DNA from: Micromonospora sp. ALFpr18c
GTDB lineage: Bacteria; Actinomycetota; Actinomycetes; Mycobacteriales; Micromonosporaceae
Length of the DNA: 46,565 bases
Direction of reading: 5' to 3'
Assembly: GCF_008868155.1 (NCBI RefSeq)
Contig: NZ_WBKR01000022.1
Span: 1 to 46,565 of the forward strand
How positions within the stretch are numbered: position 1 is the first letter of the stretch; every line of letters starts with the position of its first letter. The position numbers and the translations under genes were made by a program. The notes beneath the pieces are model-generated. The model did no database searches. It was not told the origin of the DNA and saw only the letters and a program-made list of their open reading frames with translations. Of the stretch, positions 9,482 to 17,052 are shown in pieces.

Positions 9482-9483
9482 AA
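9465..9483. promoter_or_regulatory. Iron box (DtxR/DmdR/IdeR-type operator)
   Basis: Bases 9467-9483 read AGGTTAGGCTAACCTAA, matching 17 of 19 positions of the actinobacterial iron-box consensus TTAGGTTAGSCTAACCTAA; only the first two bases differ. It sits in the only intergenic space between the leftward uptake operon and the rightward binding and biosynthesis operon. No second box is seen before desA, so this one site probably controls both directions. Confidence 0.9.
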
Positions 9484-9533
9484 CCCCGCTGTCCCGGTCG
9501 ACACCGACCCTCCCTTGATCGAAAGACGACACC

Positions 9534-10565
9534 ATGCCCGATGCACTGTCCTCCCGTCGCCTCTCTCGTCGTGGCCTGCTGGCCGCCGGTGGCGCCGCCA
9601 CGCTGGCTGCCCTGCTCGCCGGCTGCGGCAAGGACGATGCCGCCAAACCCGCTCCCAATAACGGAAACGGGCCCTGGTCGTTCACCGACGACCGCGGCAA
9701 GAAGATCGAGGCGGCGGCCCGTCCGGCCCGGGTGGTGGCGTTCACCGGAGTGGCGGCAGCGCTGGTCGATTTCGGTCTCGACAAGCAGCTCGTCGGAGTG
9801 TTCGGCGAGACCAAGCGCGCCGACGGCACGATCGACCCGCAGGCCGGCGACCTCAACGTCGAGGCCGTGGAGGTCATCGGCAACGTGTGGGGCGAGTTCA
9901 GCCTCGAGAAGTACGCCGCCCTGCGTCCCGAGCTGCTGGTCACCCACATGTACGACCCGGACGCGCTCTGGTACGTGCCGGACGAGAGCAAGGACAAGAT
10001 CCTCCCGCTCGCGCCGAGCGTGGCCGTCACCACCGCCCGGGTGCCGATGACCAAGCCGATCGAGCGGTACGCCGCCCTGGCCGAGTCGCTCGGCGCGGAC
10101 CTGTCCGCGAAGAAGGTCACCGACGCGAAGACCCGCTTCGACGCCGCCGCCGAGGCGGTCCGTCAGGCGGTCAAGGCCAACCCCGGCATCACGGTGATGG
10201 CCTGCTCCGGCAGCCCCGACCTGTTCTACGTCTCGAACCCGAAGGTCAGCACCGACCTCATGTACTTCGCCGAGCTGGGCGTCAACATCGTCGTCCCCAC
10301 CAAGCTCGAGGCCGGCGACTACTTCGAGGCGCTGAGCTGGGAGAACACCGGCAAGTTCCCGGCCGACCTGATCCTGCTGGACAACCGCAGCACCGCGTTG
10401 CAGCCCAAGGACCTCGCCGCCAAGCCCACCTGGCAGCAGCTGCCGGCGGTCAAGGCCAACCAGGTGACCCCGTGGGACGCGGTGCCCCGCTTCTCGTACG
10501 CCGGCGCCGCCCCGCTGCTGGAGAACCTCGCCACCGCCATCCGGAACGCGAAGAAGGTCAGCTGA
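9534..10565 (+). CDS. desE: Ferrioxamine-type siderophore-binding lipoprotein
   Basis: This 343-residue extracytoplasmic binding protein of the iron-chelate ABC system captures ferrisiderophore and hands it to the FecCD permeases. The N-terminus has a twin-arginine stretch (RRLSRRGLLAAGG) running into a lipobox LLAGC with lipidated Cys31, so Tat export followed by membrane anchoring is likely. The body has the periplasmic-binding (TroA/FhuD-like) pattern, starting WSFTDDRGKKIEA. It is first in the rightward operon and carries the iron box in its promoter. The des name rests on its position immediately before a full desABCD set. Confidence 0.9.
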   Translation: MPDALSSRRLSRRGLLAAGGAATLAALLAGCGKDDAAKPAPNNGNGPWSFTDDRGKKIEAAARPARVVAFTGVAAALVDFGLDKQLVGVFGETKRADGTIDPQAGDLNVEAVEVIGNVWGEFSLEKYAALRPELLVTHMYDPDALWYVPDESKDKILPLAPSVAVTTARVPMTKPIERYAALAESLGADLSAKKVTDAKTRFDAAAEAVRQAVKANPGITVMACSGSPDLFYVSNPKVSTDLMYFAELGVNIVVPTKLEAGDYFEALSWENTGKFPADLILLDNRSTALQPKDLAAKPTWQQLPAVKANQVTPWDAVPRFSYAGAAPLLENLATAIRNAKKVS

Positions 10566-10569
10566 CGCC

Positions 10570-11427
10570 ATGAGTACGAGCACCGTCGCGCCCGTCGCCC
10601 CGCAGTTCCGCTTCTTCGCCGCGCACGTCGTGCGGTCACGCCGGATCGGCGCCTCGCTGATCCGGGTCACCCTCGGCGGTCCGGAGCTGGTCGACGTCGC
10701 CGGCGGTGGCCGGGACCAGAGCGTCTCGCTGTTCCTGCCGCACCCCGGGCAGCACGCCCCGGTGGTCCCGGTCGAGCACGGCGACGACTGGTTCGGCGCC
10801 TGGCGGGCACTCCCGCCCGACGTCCGCGCCGTGATGCGCTCGTACACCATCCGGGAGCAGCGCCCGGCCGCCGGCGAGGTGGACATCGACTTCGTCAGCC
10901 ACGGCGACGGCGGCCCCGCCTCGCGCTGGGCCGCCCTCGCCGGGCCGGGCGACCGGGTGCTGCTGCTCGGCCCCGCGGTGCACGACAACCGCAGCGTCTG
11001 CTTCCGCCCCCCGGACGGCACCGACCTCGTCGTGCTGGCCGCCGACGAGACCGCGCTGCCCGCCGCCGCCGGGATCCTCGGCTGGCTGCCCGCCGGCACC
11101 CGGGTACGCGCCTGGATCGAGGTGCCGGACGCCGCCGACATCACCGAGCTGCCCAGCGCCGCCGACGCCGAGATCCGCTGGATCGTGCGCGGCAGCACCC
11201 CGCCCGGCAGTGACCTGCTGGTCGGCTCGGTGCGCGCGGCCCGGCTGCCCGCCGGCACCCCGTACGCCTGGATCGCCGGCGAGTCCGGCGTGGTGCGGGC
11301 GCTGCGCCGGCACCTGGTCGGCGAGCGGGGCTTCGACCGTCGACGGGTGACCTTCGCCGGCTACTGGCGACGCGGACTGTCCGAAGAGGACCTGCGTGCC
11401 GAGGCGCTGGCCGGCGTCACCGCCTGA
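10570..11427 (+). CDS. desF: Siderophore-interacting protein (FAD-dependent ferrisiderophore reductase)
   Basis: This 285-residue SIP-family flavoprotein should reduce Fe(III) in imported siderophore and release Fe(II) in the cytoplasm. The FAD-binding signature RSYTIRE is visible near residue 95. The NAD(P)H-binding half includes VVLAADETALPAAAGIL, and the C-terminus carries the characteristic FAGYWRRGLSEEDL. It starts four bases after the desE stop. The desF name follows the des-locus convention; ViuB-like or FscN-like naming would describe the same family. Confidence 0.9.
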   Translation: MSTSTVAPVAPQFRFFAAHVVRSRRIGASLIRVTLGGPELVDVAGGGRDQSVSLFLPHPGQHAPVVPVEHGDDWFGAWRALPPDVRAVMRSYTIREQRPAAGEVDIDFVSHGDGGPASRWAALAGPGDRVLLLGPAVHDNRSVCFRPPDGTDLVVLAADETALPAAAGILGWLPAGTRVRAWIEVPDAADITELPSAADAEIRWIVRGSTPPGSDLLVGSVRAARLPAGTPYAWIAGESGVVRALRRHLVGERGFDRRRVTFAGYWRRGLSEEDLRAEALAGVTA

Positions 11428-11445
11428 GTAGCGACCCCCATCGAA

Positions 11446-11496
11446 GGCAGCACGACCCCGTGGCGCGACGGCGCGCCGGGGCCGGTCGCGGCTGCC
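11446..11496 (+). other. Intra-operon imperfect hairpin before desA
   Basis: In the 95-bp gap between the SIP gene and desA, GGCAGC (11446-11451) pairs with GCTGCC (11491-11496). Further inward ACGACC can pair with GGTCG, and GGCGCG pairs with CGCGCC. No iron box or clear promoter is seen here. It could be an attenuator, processing site or mRNA stabiliser separating uptake genes from biosynthesis genes. Confidence 0.4.
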
Positions 11497-11522
11497 CATC
11501 GTCGAGAACGTGGAGGACATCC

Positions 11523-13073
11523 GTGACCGTGCCGACGTACCCCGTCGAAACCACCGCGCCGCCACCGGCGCCGGCGACCGCACCGGCCGCCGCGCGGGCA
11601 CAGCTGCTGCACCAGGGCTCCGTGGAGCAGTACCGGCAGGCCATCGCCGACGGCGTCGACCGGGTCGCCCGGCGGGTGGCCGGCGTGGACCGGCCCGGCA
11701 CCGGCATCACACCGGCCGAGTTGGCGCCCCTGGTCGACCGCGTGGACCTGGACCGGCCGCTGGGTGACGCCGGGGCCGCCCTGGACGAGCTGGAGGACGT
11801 CTACCTGCGCGACGCCGTCTGGTTCCACCATCCCCGCTACCTCGCCCACCTCAACTGCCCGGTGGTCATTCCGGCGCTGCTCGGCGAGGCCGTGCTCACG
11901 GCCGTGAACTCCTCGTTGGACACCTGGGACCAGAGCGCCGGGGCCACCCTCATCGAGCGTCGCCTGATCGAGTGGACCGCTCAGCGGATCGGCCTCGGCC
12001 CGGACGCGGACGGCGTGTTCACCAGCGGGGGCAGCCAGTCCAACCTTCAGGCGCTGCTGCTGGCCCGGGAGGAGGCGTGCGCCGACGCGCTCGGCCCGGC
12101 GGCCCGCGCGGAGCTGCTGCCCCGGCTGCGGGTGCTCACCTCGGCGGCCGGTCACTTCAGCGTGCAGAAGTCCGCCAAGCTGCTCGGCCTCGCCCCGGAC
12201 GCGGTGATCGCGGTGCCGACCGACGCCCGGCGGCGCATCCGGCCCTCCGCCGTGCGGGACGAGATCGCCCGGTGCCGGCGGGCCGGACTGGTGGTGATGG
12301 CCGTCGTCGGGACCGCCGGCACCACCGACTTCGGCTCCATCGACCCGCTCGCGGAGCTGGCCGGGATCTGTGCGAGCGCCGGCGTCTGGCTGCACGTGGA
12401 CGCCGCGTACGGCTGCGGGTTGCTCGTCTCGCCGACGCGCCGGCACCTGCTCGACGGCATCGAACTGGCCGACTCGGTGACCGTCGACTACCACAAGTCG
12501 TTCTTCCAGCCGGTCAGCTCCAGCGCGCTGCTGGTCCGCGACCGGCGGGTGCTGCGGCACGTCACCTACCACGCCGACTACCTCAACCCGGCGCGGATGG
12601 TCGAACAGCGCATCCCCAACCAGGTCGACAAGAGCCTGCAAACCACCCGCCGTTTCGACGCGTTGAAGCTCTGGCTGACCCTGCGCGTGATGGGGCCGGA
12701 CGCGCTCGGTGCGCTCTTCGACGAGGTGGTCGACCGGGCCGCCGACGCCTGGCGGCTGGTCAGCGAGGACCCGCGCTTCGAGGTGGTGACCCGCTCGCAG
12801 CTGAGTACGGTGGTCTTCCGCTACCTGCCCACCGGCCCGGGCCGCGAGCTGGCCGACACCGCCAACCTGTACGCCCGCGAGGCCCTCGCGGCCACCGGCC
12901 TCGCCGTGGTCGCCGGTACCCGGGTCGACGGCCAGCACTTCCTCAAGTTCACCCTGCTCAACCCCGCCACGACCGTCGAGGACGTCGGTTACGTGCTGGA
13001 CCTGATCGCCACCCACGCCGGCCGGTACGTGCACGACCACACCGCCGCCGAACTGACCTGCCCCGTCGGCTGA
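11523..13073 (+). CDS. desA: PLP-dependent lysine decarboxylase of desferrioxamine biosynthesis
   Basis: This 516-residue group II PLP decarboxylase should convert L-lysine to cadaverine, the first step of desferrioxamine synthesis. The Schiff-base lysine is Lys325 in VDYHKSFF. Other family marks are TSGGSQSNL (phosphate binding), [13 protein letters not shown], and HVDAAYGCG with the PLP-ring Asp. The GTG at 11523 is preceded by GGAGG (11512-11516); an upstream GTG at 11460 gives an unlikely arginine-rich extension. Its length fits the DesA/RhbB family. It is followed after 35 bp by desB. Confidence 0.94.
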   Translation: MTVPTYPVETTAPPPAPATAPAAARAQLLHQGSVEQYRQAIADGVDRVARRVAGVDRPGTGITPAELAPLVDRVDLDRPLGDAGAALDELEDVYLRDAVWFHHPRYLAHLNCPVVIPALLGEAVLTAVNSSLDTWDQSAGATLIERRLIEWTAQRIGLGPDADGVFTSGGSQSNLQALLLAREEACADALGPAARAELLPRLRVLTSAAGHFSVQKSAKLLGLAPDAVIAVPTDARRRIRPSAVRDEIARCRRAGLVVMAVVGTAGTTDFGSIDPLAELAGICASAGVWLHVDAAYGCGLLVSPTRRHLLDGIELADSVTVDYHKSFFQPVSSSALLVRDRRVLRHVTYHADYLNPARMVEQRIPNQVDKSLQTTRRFDALKLWLTLRVMGPDALGALFDEVVDRAADAWRLVSEDPRFEVVTRSQLSTVVFRYLPTGPGRELADTANLYAREALAATGLAVVAGTRVDGQHFLKFTLLNPATTVEDVGYVLDLIATHAGRYVHDHTAAELTCPVG

Positions 13074-13108
13074 CGCCGGTGACCACGAACCCGCGCCTGG
13101 AGACCCCG

Positions 13109-14386
13109 ATGTCCACCCACGACTTCATCGCCATCGGGCTCGGCCCGTACAACCTGGGCCTGGCCTGCCTCACCGCGCCGATCGACGAGCTGGACGGCGT
13201 GTTCCTGGAGGCCCGCCCGAGCCTCGCCTGGCACCCCGGCATGCTGCTGGAGTCGGCCCGGTTGCAGACCCCGTTCATCGCCGACCTGGTCAGTCTCGCC
13301 GACCCGACCTCGCCGTACTCCTTCCTCAACTACCTCAAGGAGATCGGCCGGCTCTACCCGTTCTACATTCGGGAGAGCTTCTACCCGCTGCGCAGCGAGT
13401 ACGACGCGTACTGCCGGTGGGCGGCGGCGAAGCTGCCGAACCTGCGTTTCGGTCAGACCGTGACCAGCGTGGAATACGACGACACCGACGAGCGGTACGT
13501 GGTGCGGGCCAGCGCGGGCACCGGGGAGACCGTGGAATACCGCGCCCGGCACCTGGTGCTCGGCACCGGCACCCCGCCACACCTGCCGGAGGCGGTCGAG
13601 GGGCTGCCCGGTGACGTCGTGCACAACTCGCGGTACCTGGAGAACCGGTCGACGTTGCGGACCAGGCGCAGCATCACCGTGGTGGGCAGCGGGCAGAGCG
13701 CCGCCGAGATCTACCACGACCTGCTCGGCGACATCGACCGGTACGGCTACCAGCTGAACTGGGTGACCCGCTCGCCCCGGTTCTTCCCCCTCGAATACAC
13801 CAAGCTGACGCTGGAGATGACCTCGCCGGACTACGTGGACTACTTCCACGCGCTGCCCGAGGCGACCCGCTACCGGCTGGAATCGGAACAGAAGGGCCTG
13901 TTCAAGGGGATCAACGCCGACCTGATCAACGACATCTTCGACCTGCTCTACGCGCACAGCGTCGACGGGCCGGTGAACACGCGGCTGCTCACCAACACCG
14001 AGTTGGTCGGCGCCGAGCACCGGGACGGGGCGTACACGCTGAGGTTGCGTCAGGTGGAGCAGGAGCGCGACTTCGCGCTGCGGACCGAGGGCCTCGTCCT
14101 GGCCACCGGCTACCGCTACCAGGTGCCGGAGTTCCTCACCCCGGTGTCCGACCGGATCCGCTGGGACTCCCACGGTCGCTTCGACGTGGCCCGCAACTAC
14201 AGCATCGACCACACCGGGCGGGGCATCTTCCTACAGAACGCCGGCACCCACACGCACAGCATCACCTCACCGGATCTCGGCATGGGCGCCTACCGCAACT
14301 CGTGGATCATCCGGGAACTGCTCGGCCGGGAGCACTACCCGATCGAGAAGAGCATCACCTTCCAGGAGTTCGGAGTGTCGTCGTGA
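13109..14386 (+). CDS. desB: FAD/NADPH-dependent cadaverine (lysine-type) N-monooxygenase
   Basis: This 425-residue flavin N-hydroxylase of the IucD/PvdA family in this pathway makes N-hydroxycadaverine. The FAD-binding motif [11 protein letters not shown] sits at the N-terminus, the NADPH motif [10 protein letters not shown] near residue 190, and the ATGYRY motif near residue 335. The ATG at 13109 has a CTGGAGA ribosome site; a GTG at 13079 in the same frame would add ten residues. The TGA overlaps the desC GTG (GTGA), so translation is coupled. Homology alone would suggest lysine as substrate; cadaverine is inferred from neighbouring desA. Confidence 0.94.
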   Translation: MSTHDFIAIGLGPYNLGLACLTAPIDELDGVFLEARPSLAWHPGMLLESARLQTPFIADLVSLADPTSPYSFLNYLKEIGRLYPFYIRESFYPLRSEYDAYCRWAAAKLPNLRFGQTVTSVEYDDTDERYVVRASAGTGETVEYRARHLVLGTGTPPHLPEAVEGLPGDVVHNSRYLENRSTLRTRRSITVVGSGQSAAEIYHDLLGDIDRYGYQLNWVTRSPRFFPLEYTKLTLEMTSPDYVDYFHALPEATRYRLESEQKGLFKGINADLINDIFDLLYAHSVDGPVNTRLLTNTELVGAEHRDGAYTLRLRQVEQERDFALRTEGLVLATGYRYQVPEFLTPVSDRIRWDSHGRFDVARNYSIDHTGRGIFLQNAGTHTHSITSPDLGMGAYRNSWIIRELLGREHYPIEKSITFQEFGVSS

Positions 14387-14976
14387 CAGGCGTCTTCACC
14401 CGCCTCGACGAACGGCTCGGCGAGTTTGCGCTGCGTCCGCTCGACCCGGACGCCGACGCGGCGCTGCTGCACACCTGGGTGACCCATCCGAAGGCGTCGT
14501 TCTGGATGATGCAGGACGCCGACGAGGCCCAGGTCACCGAGGAGTACCGGCGGATCGCCGAGCACCCGCACCACGACGCGTACCTCGGCCTGTGGCGGGG
14601 GAGTCCCGCCTTCCTCGCCGAGCGCTACGACCCGGCCCACGTCGAGCTGGTCGGCCTCTACGACCACCAGCCCGGTGACGTGGGCATGCACTTCCTCTGC
14701 GCGCCGGTCGACGCGCCGGTGCACGGCTTCACCCGGGCGGTGATCGGCACCGTCGTGGCGTGGCTGTTCGGCGACCCCGCCACCGCGCGGGTGGTGGTCG
14801 AGCCGGACGTGCGCAACACCGCCGTGCACGCGCTGAACGCGGCCGTCGGCTTCGAGGTCGTCGGCCCGATCGTCAAGCCCGAGAAGGACGCGCTGCTCAG
14901 CGTCTGCACCCGAGCCCAGTTTCAGGCCGCCGCCGACCGCGTTGCCGCCATCCGAACCGAAGGAGCCCCGGCGTGA
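14383..14976 (+). CDS. desC: Hydroxamate-forming acyl-CoA transferase
   Basis: This 197-residue GNAT-fold acyltransferase should acylate N-hydroxycadaverine with succinyl-CoA or acetyl-CoA to form the iron-chelating hydroxamate. Family marks are [24 protein letters not shown] and [10 protein letters not shown]. The start is a GTG in a GTGA overlap with desB, and the stop overlaps the desD GTG in the same way. It is a clear paralogue of the acyltransferase at 3888-4445. Confidence 0.93.
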   Translation: MTGVFTRLDERLGEFALRPLDPDADAALLHTWVTHPKASFWMMQDADEAQVTEEYRRIAEHPHHDAYLGLWRGSPAFLAERYDPAHVELVGLYDHQPGDVGMHFLCAPVDAPVHGFTRAVIGTVVAWLFGDPATARVVVEPDVRNTAVHALNAAVGFEVVGPIVKPEKDALLSVCTRAQFQAAADRVAAIRTEGAPA

Positions 14977-16820
14977 CCACCACCGCCGTCCCCACCCACC
15001 CGCCCGTCGCCACCGCGCACAGCGCCTCCGGCGACCCGGTCGGGCACCTCACCCCGCAGCGCTGGGCGCGGGCCAACCGGCTGCTGGTGCGTAAGGCGCT
15101 CGCCGAGTTCACCCACGAGCGGCTGCTCAGCCCCGAAGCCGTGTCCGGCCCCGACGACCGGCAGTGGTACGAGGTCCGCAGCGACGACGGCACGGTCACC
15201 TACCGGTTCGCGGCCCGGGTGCTGACCCTGGCGCACTGGCAGATCGACGCGGACAGCATCACCCGACACCGCGACGGCGCCTCGCTGCCGCCGGACGCGG
15301 TGGACCTGATCGTCGAGTTGCGCCACACCCTCGGACTCTCCGCGCGGGTGCTCCCCGTCTACCTGGAGGAGATCACCTCCACCCTCGCCGGCACCGCGTA
15401 CAAGCTGGCCCAGGCCGCGCCGAGCGCCGCCGAGCTGGCCGAGGCGGACTTCCAGACCATCGAGACGTCGATGACCGAGGGCCACCCCTGCTTCGTCGCC
15501 AACAACGGCCGGCTCGGCTTCGGCGTCGACGAGTACCACCGGTACGCCCCGGAGGTCGCCGCGCCGGTACGGCTGGAGTGGCTGGCCGCGCACCGGGACC
15601 ACTCGACGTTCAGCAGCGCCGCCGACCTCGACTACGACACGCTCATCGAGAGCGAACTGGACGTCGAGACCCGGGCCCGGTTCGCGGCCACGATGGCCGA
15701 TCTCGGGCTGGACCTCGCCGACTACCACCTGATCCCGGCGCACCCGTGGCAGTGGTGGAACAAGCTGGCGGTGACCTTCGCCGGGGAGTTGGCCGAGCGC
15801 CGGCTGGTGCACCTCGGCCCGGGGCCGGACGTGTACCTCGCCCAGCAGTCCATCCGCACCTTCTTCAACGTCAGCGAGCAGGGTCGGCACTACGTCAAGA
15901 CCGCGCTGTCGGTGCTGAACATGGGCTTCATGCGGGGGTTGTCGGCCGCGTACATGGCGGCCACCCCGGCGATCAACGACTGGTTGGCCGACCTGATCGC
16001 CGGCGACGAGGTGCTGACCGGCACGGGCCTGACCGTCATCCGGGAGCGGGCCGCGGTCGGTTACCGGCACCGGCAGTACGAGGCGGCCACCGAGCGCACC
16101 TCCCCGTACCGCAAGATGCTGGCCGCGCTGTGGCGGGAGAGCCCGGTGCCCGACCTGGCGCCGGGGCAGCGGCTGTCCACCATGGCCGCGCTGCTGCACG
16201 TGGACAGCGCCGGTGGTTCGCTGGCGGCGGCCCTGATCGAGCGGTCCGGGTTGCCCGCCGAGGTGTGGCTGCGCCGCTACCTGGACGCGTACCTGACCCC
16301 GCTGCTGCACAGCTTCTACGCCCACGACCTGGCCTTCATGCCGCACGGCGAGAACGTCATCCTGGTCCTCGGCGAGCGGGACACCGTCGAGCGGGTGATC
16401 TTCAAGGACATCGCGGAGGAGATCGCGGTGATGAGCGCCGACCGCGAGCTGCCGGCGGAGGTGGAGCGGATCCGCGTCGACGTGTCCGACGACACCAAGC
16501 TGCTGAGCATCTTCACCGACGTGGTGGACTGCTTCCTGCGCCACCTCAACGCGGTGCTGGTCGAGGCCGGGGTGCTCACCGAGGACGCCTTCTGGGGCGC
16601 GGTCGCGGCCTGCGCGGTCGACTACTTCGACCGGGTGCCGCACCTGGCCGAGCGGGTTCGCCACTACGACCTGTTCGCACCGGAGTTCACGCTGTCCTGC
16701 CTCAACCGGCTCCAGTTGCGCGACAACCAGCAGATGGTCGACCTGGCCGACCCGTCGGCCGCTCTCCAGTTCGTCGGCACCCTGACCAATCCGCTGGCCG
16801 CCCACGCCCCGCGTCGGTGA
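14973..16820 (+). CDS. desD: NRPS-independent siderophore (NIS) synthetase
   Basis: This 615-residue IucA/IucC-family synthetase should use ATP to oligomerise and cyclise N-hydroxy-N-succinylcadaverine into desferrioxamines. Recognisable parts are the ATP-binding region with TEGHPCFVANNGRLGF and HPWQWWNKL, then RTFFNVSEQGRHYVKTALSVL, and the C-terminal FhuF-like part with MPHGENVILVL. The GTG start (14973) has GAAGGAG upstream and overlaps the desC stop. It ends the biosynthetic operon before a perfect hairpin. Its length is normal for type C NIS synthetases. Confidence 0.95.
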   Translation: MTTTAVPTHPPVATAHSASGDPVGHLTPQRWARANRLLVRKALAEFTHERLLSPEAVSGPDDRQWYEVRSDDGTVTYRFAARVLTLAHWQIDADSITRHRDGASLPPDAVDLIVELRHTLGLSARVLPVYLEEITSTLAGTAYKLAQAAPSAAELAEADFQTIETSMTEGHPCFVANNGRLGFGVDEYHRYAPEVAAPVRLEWLAAHRDHSTFSSAADLDYDTLIESELDVETRARFAATMADLGLDLADYHLIPAHPWQWWNKLAVTFAGELAERRLVHLGPGPDVYLAQQSIRTFFNVSEQGRHYVKTALSVLNMGFMRGLSAAYMAATPAINDWLADLIAGDEVLTGTGLTVIRERAAVGYRHRQYEAATERTSPYRKMLAALWRESPVPDLAPGQRLSTMAALLHVDSAGGSLAAALIERSGLPAEVWLRRYLDAYLTPLLHSFYAHDLAFMPHGENVILVLGERDTVERVIFKDIAEEIAVMSADRELPAEVERIRVDVSDDTKLLSIFTDVVDCFLRHLNAVLVEAGVLTEDAFWGAVAACAVDYFDRVPHLAERVRHYDLFAPEFTLSCLNRLQLRDNQQMVDLADPSAALQFVGTLTNPLAAHAPRR

Positions 16821-16827
16821 CTCCGTC

Positions 16828-16865
16828 CACGCCTCCTGGTGTTATCGATAACACCAGGAGGCGTG
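16828..16865 (+). terminator. Perfect 38-bp palindrome, terminator of the des operon
   Basis: A 19-bp arm (16828-16846, starting CACGCCTCCTGG) is perfectly complementary to 16847-16865. It lies eight bases after the desD stop, so it is probably a stem-loop terminator. The centre is TTATCGATAA. Confidence 0.8.
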
Positions 16866-16918
16866 CCGTCCACTGAGCCGTCACGGCCCTGATCGTCGGG
16901 GACGAGCCAGTCACCATC

Positions 16919-16974
16919 TTGAATGAGACCGCCCCTCCGCCGTAACATGCCGGACACGGATGTGAGCGCTAACG
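16919..16974 (+). promoter_or_regulatory. Promoter and LacI-family operator of the GH127 gene
   Basis: A -35 TTGAAT (16919-16924) and -10 TAACAT (16943-16948) are spaced 18 bp. Downstream, TGTGAGCGCTAACG (16961-16974) differs at two positions from the LacI-family palindrome TGTTAGCGCTAACA, and sits where a repressor would block initiation. The cognate regulator is not identified in this window. Confidence 0.55.
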
Positions 16975-17052
16975 CTCGTGTCTGACCGCCCTGTCGAGCC
17001 CGTCCCCGCCCGGCTGTGCTCCGTCGCCCGTTGCGCTCTCCGTGGAGGTTCC

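Noticed and set aside
11428..11522. A second iron box in front of desA
   Set aside because: No TTAGG-type palindrome is present; the region holds only a GC-rich hairpin.
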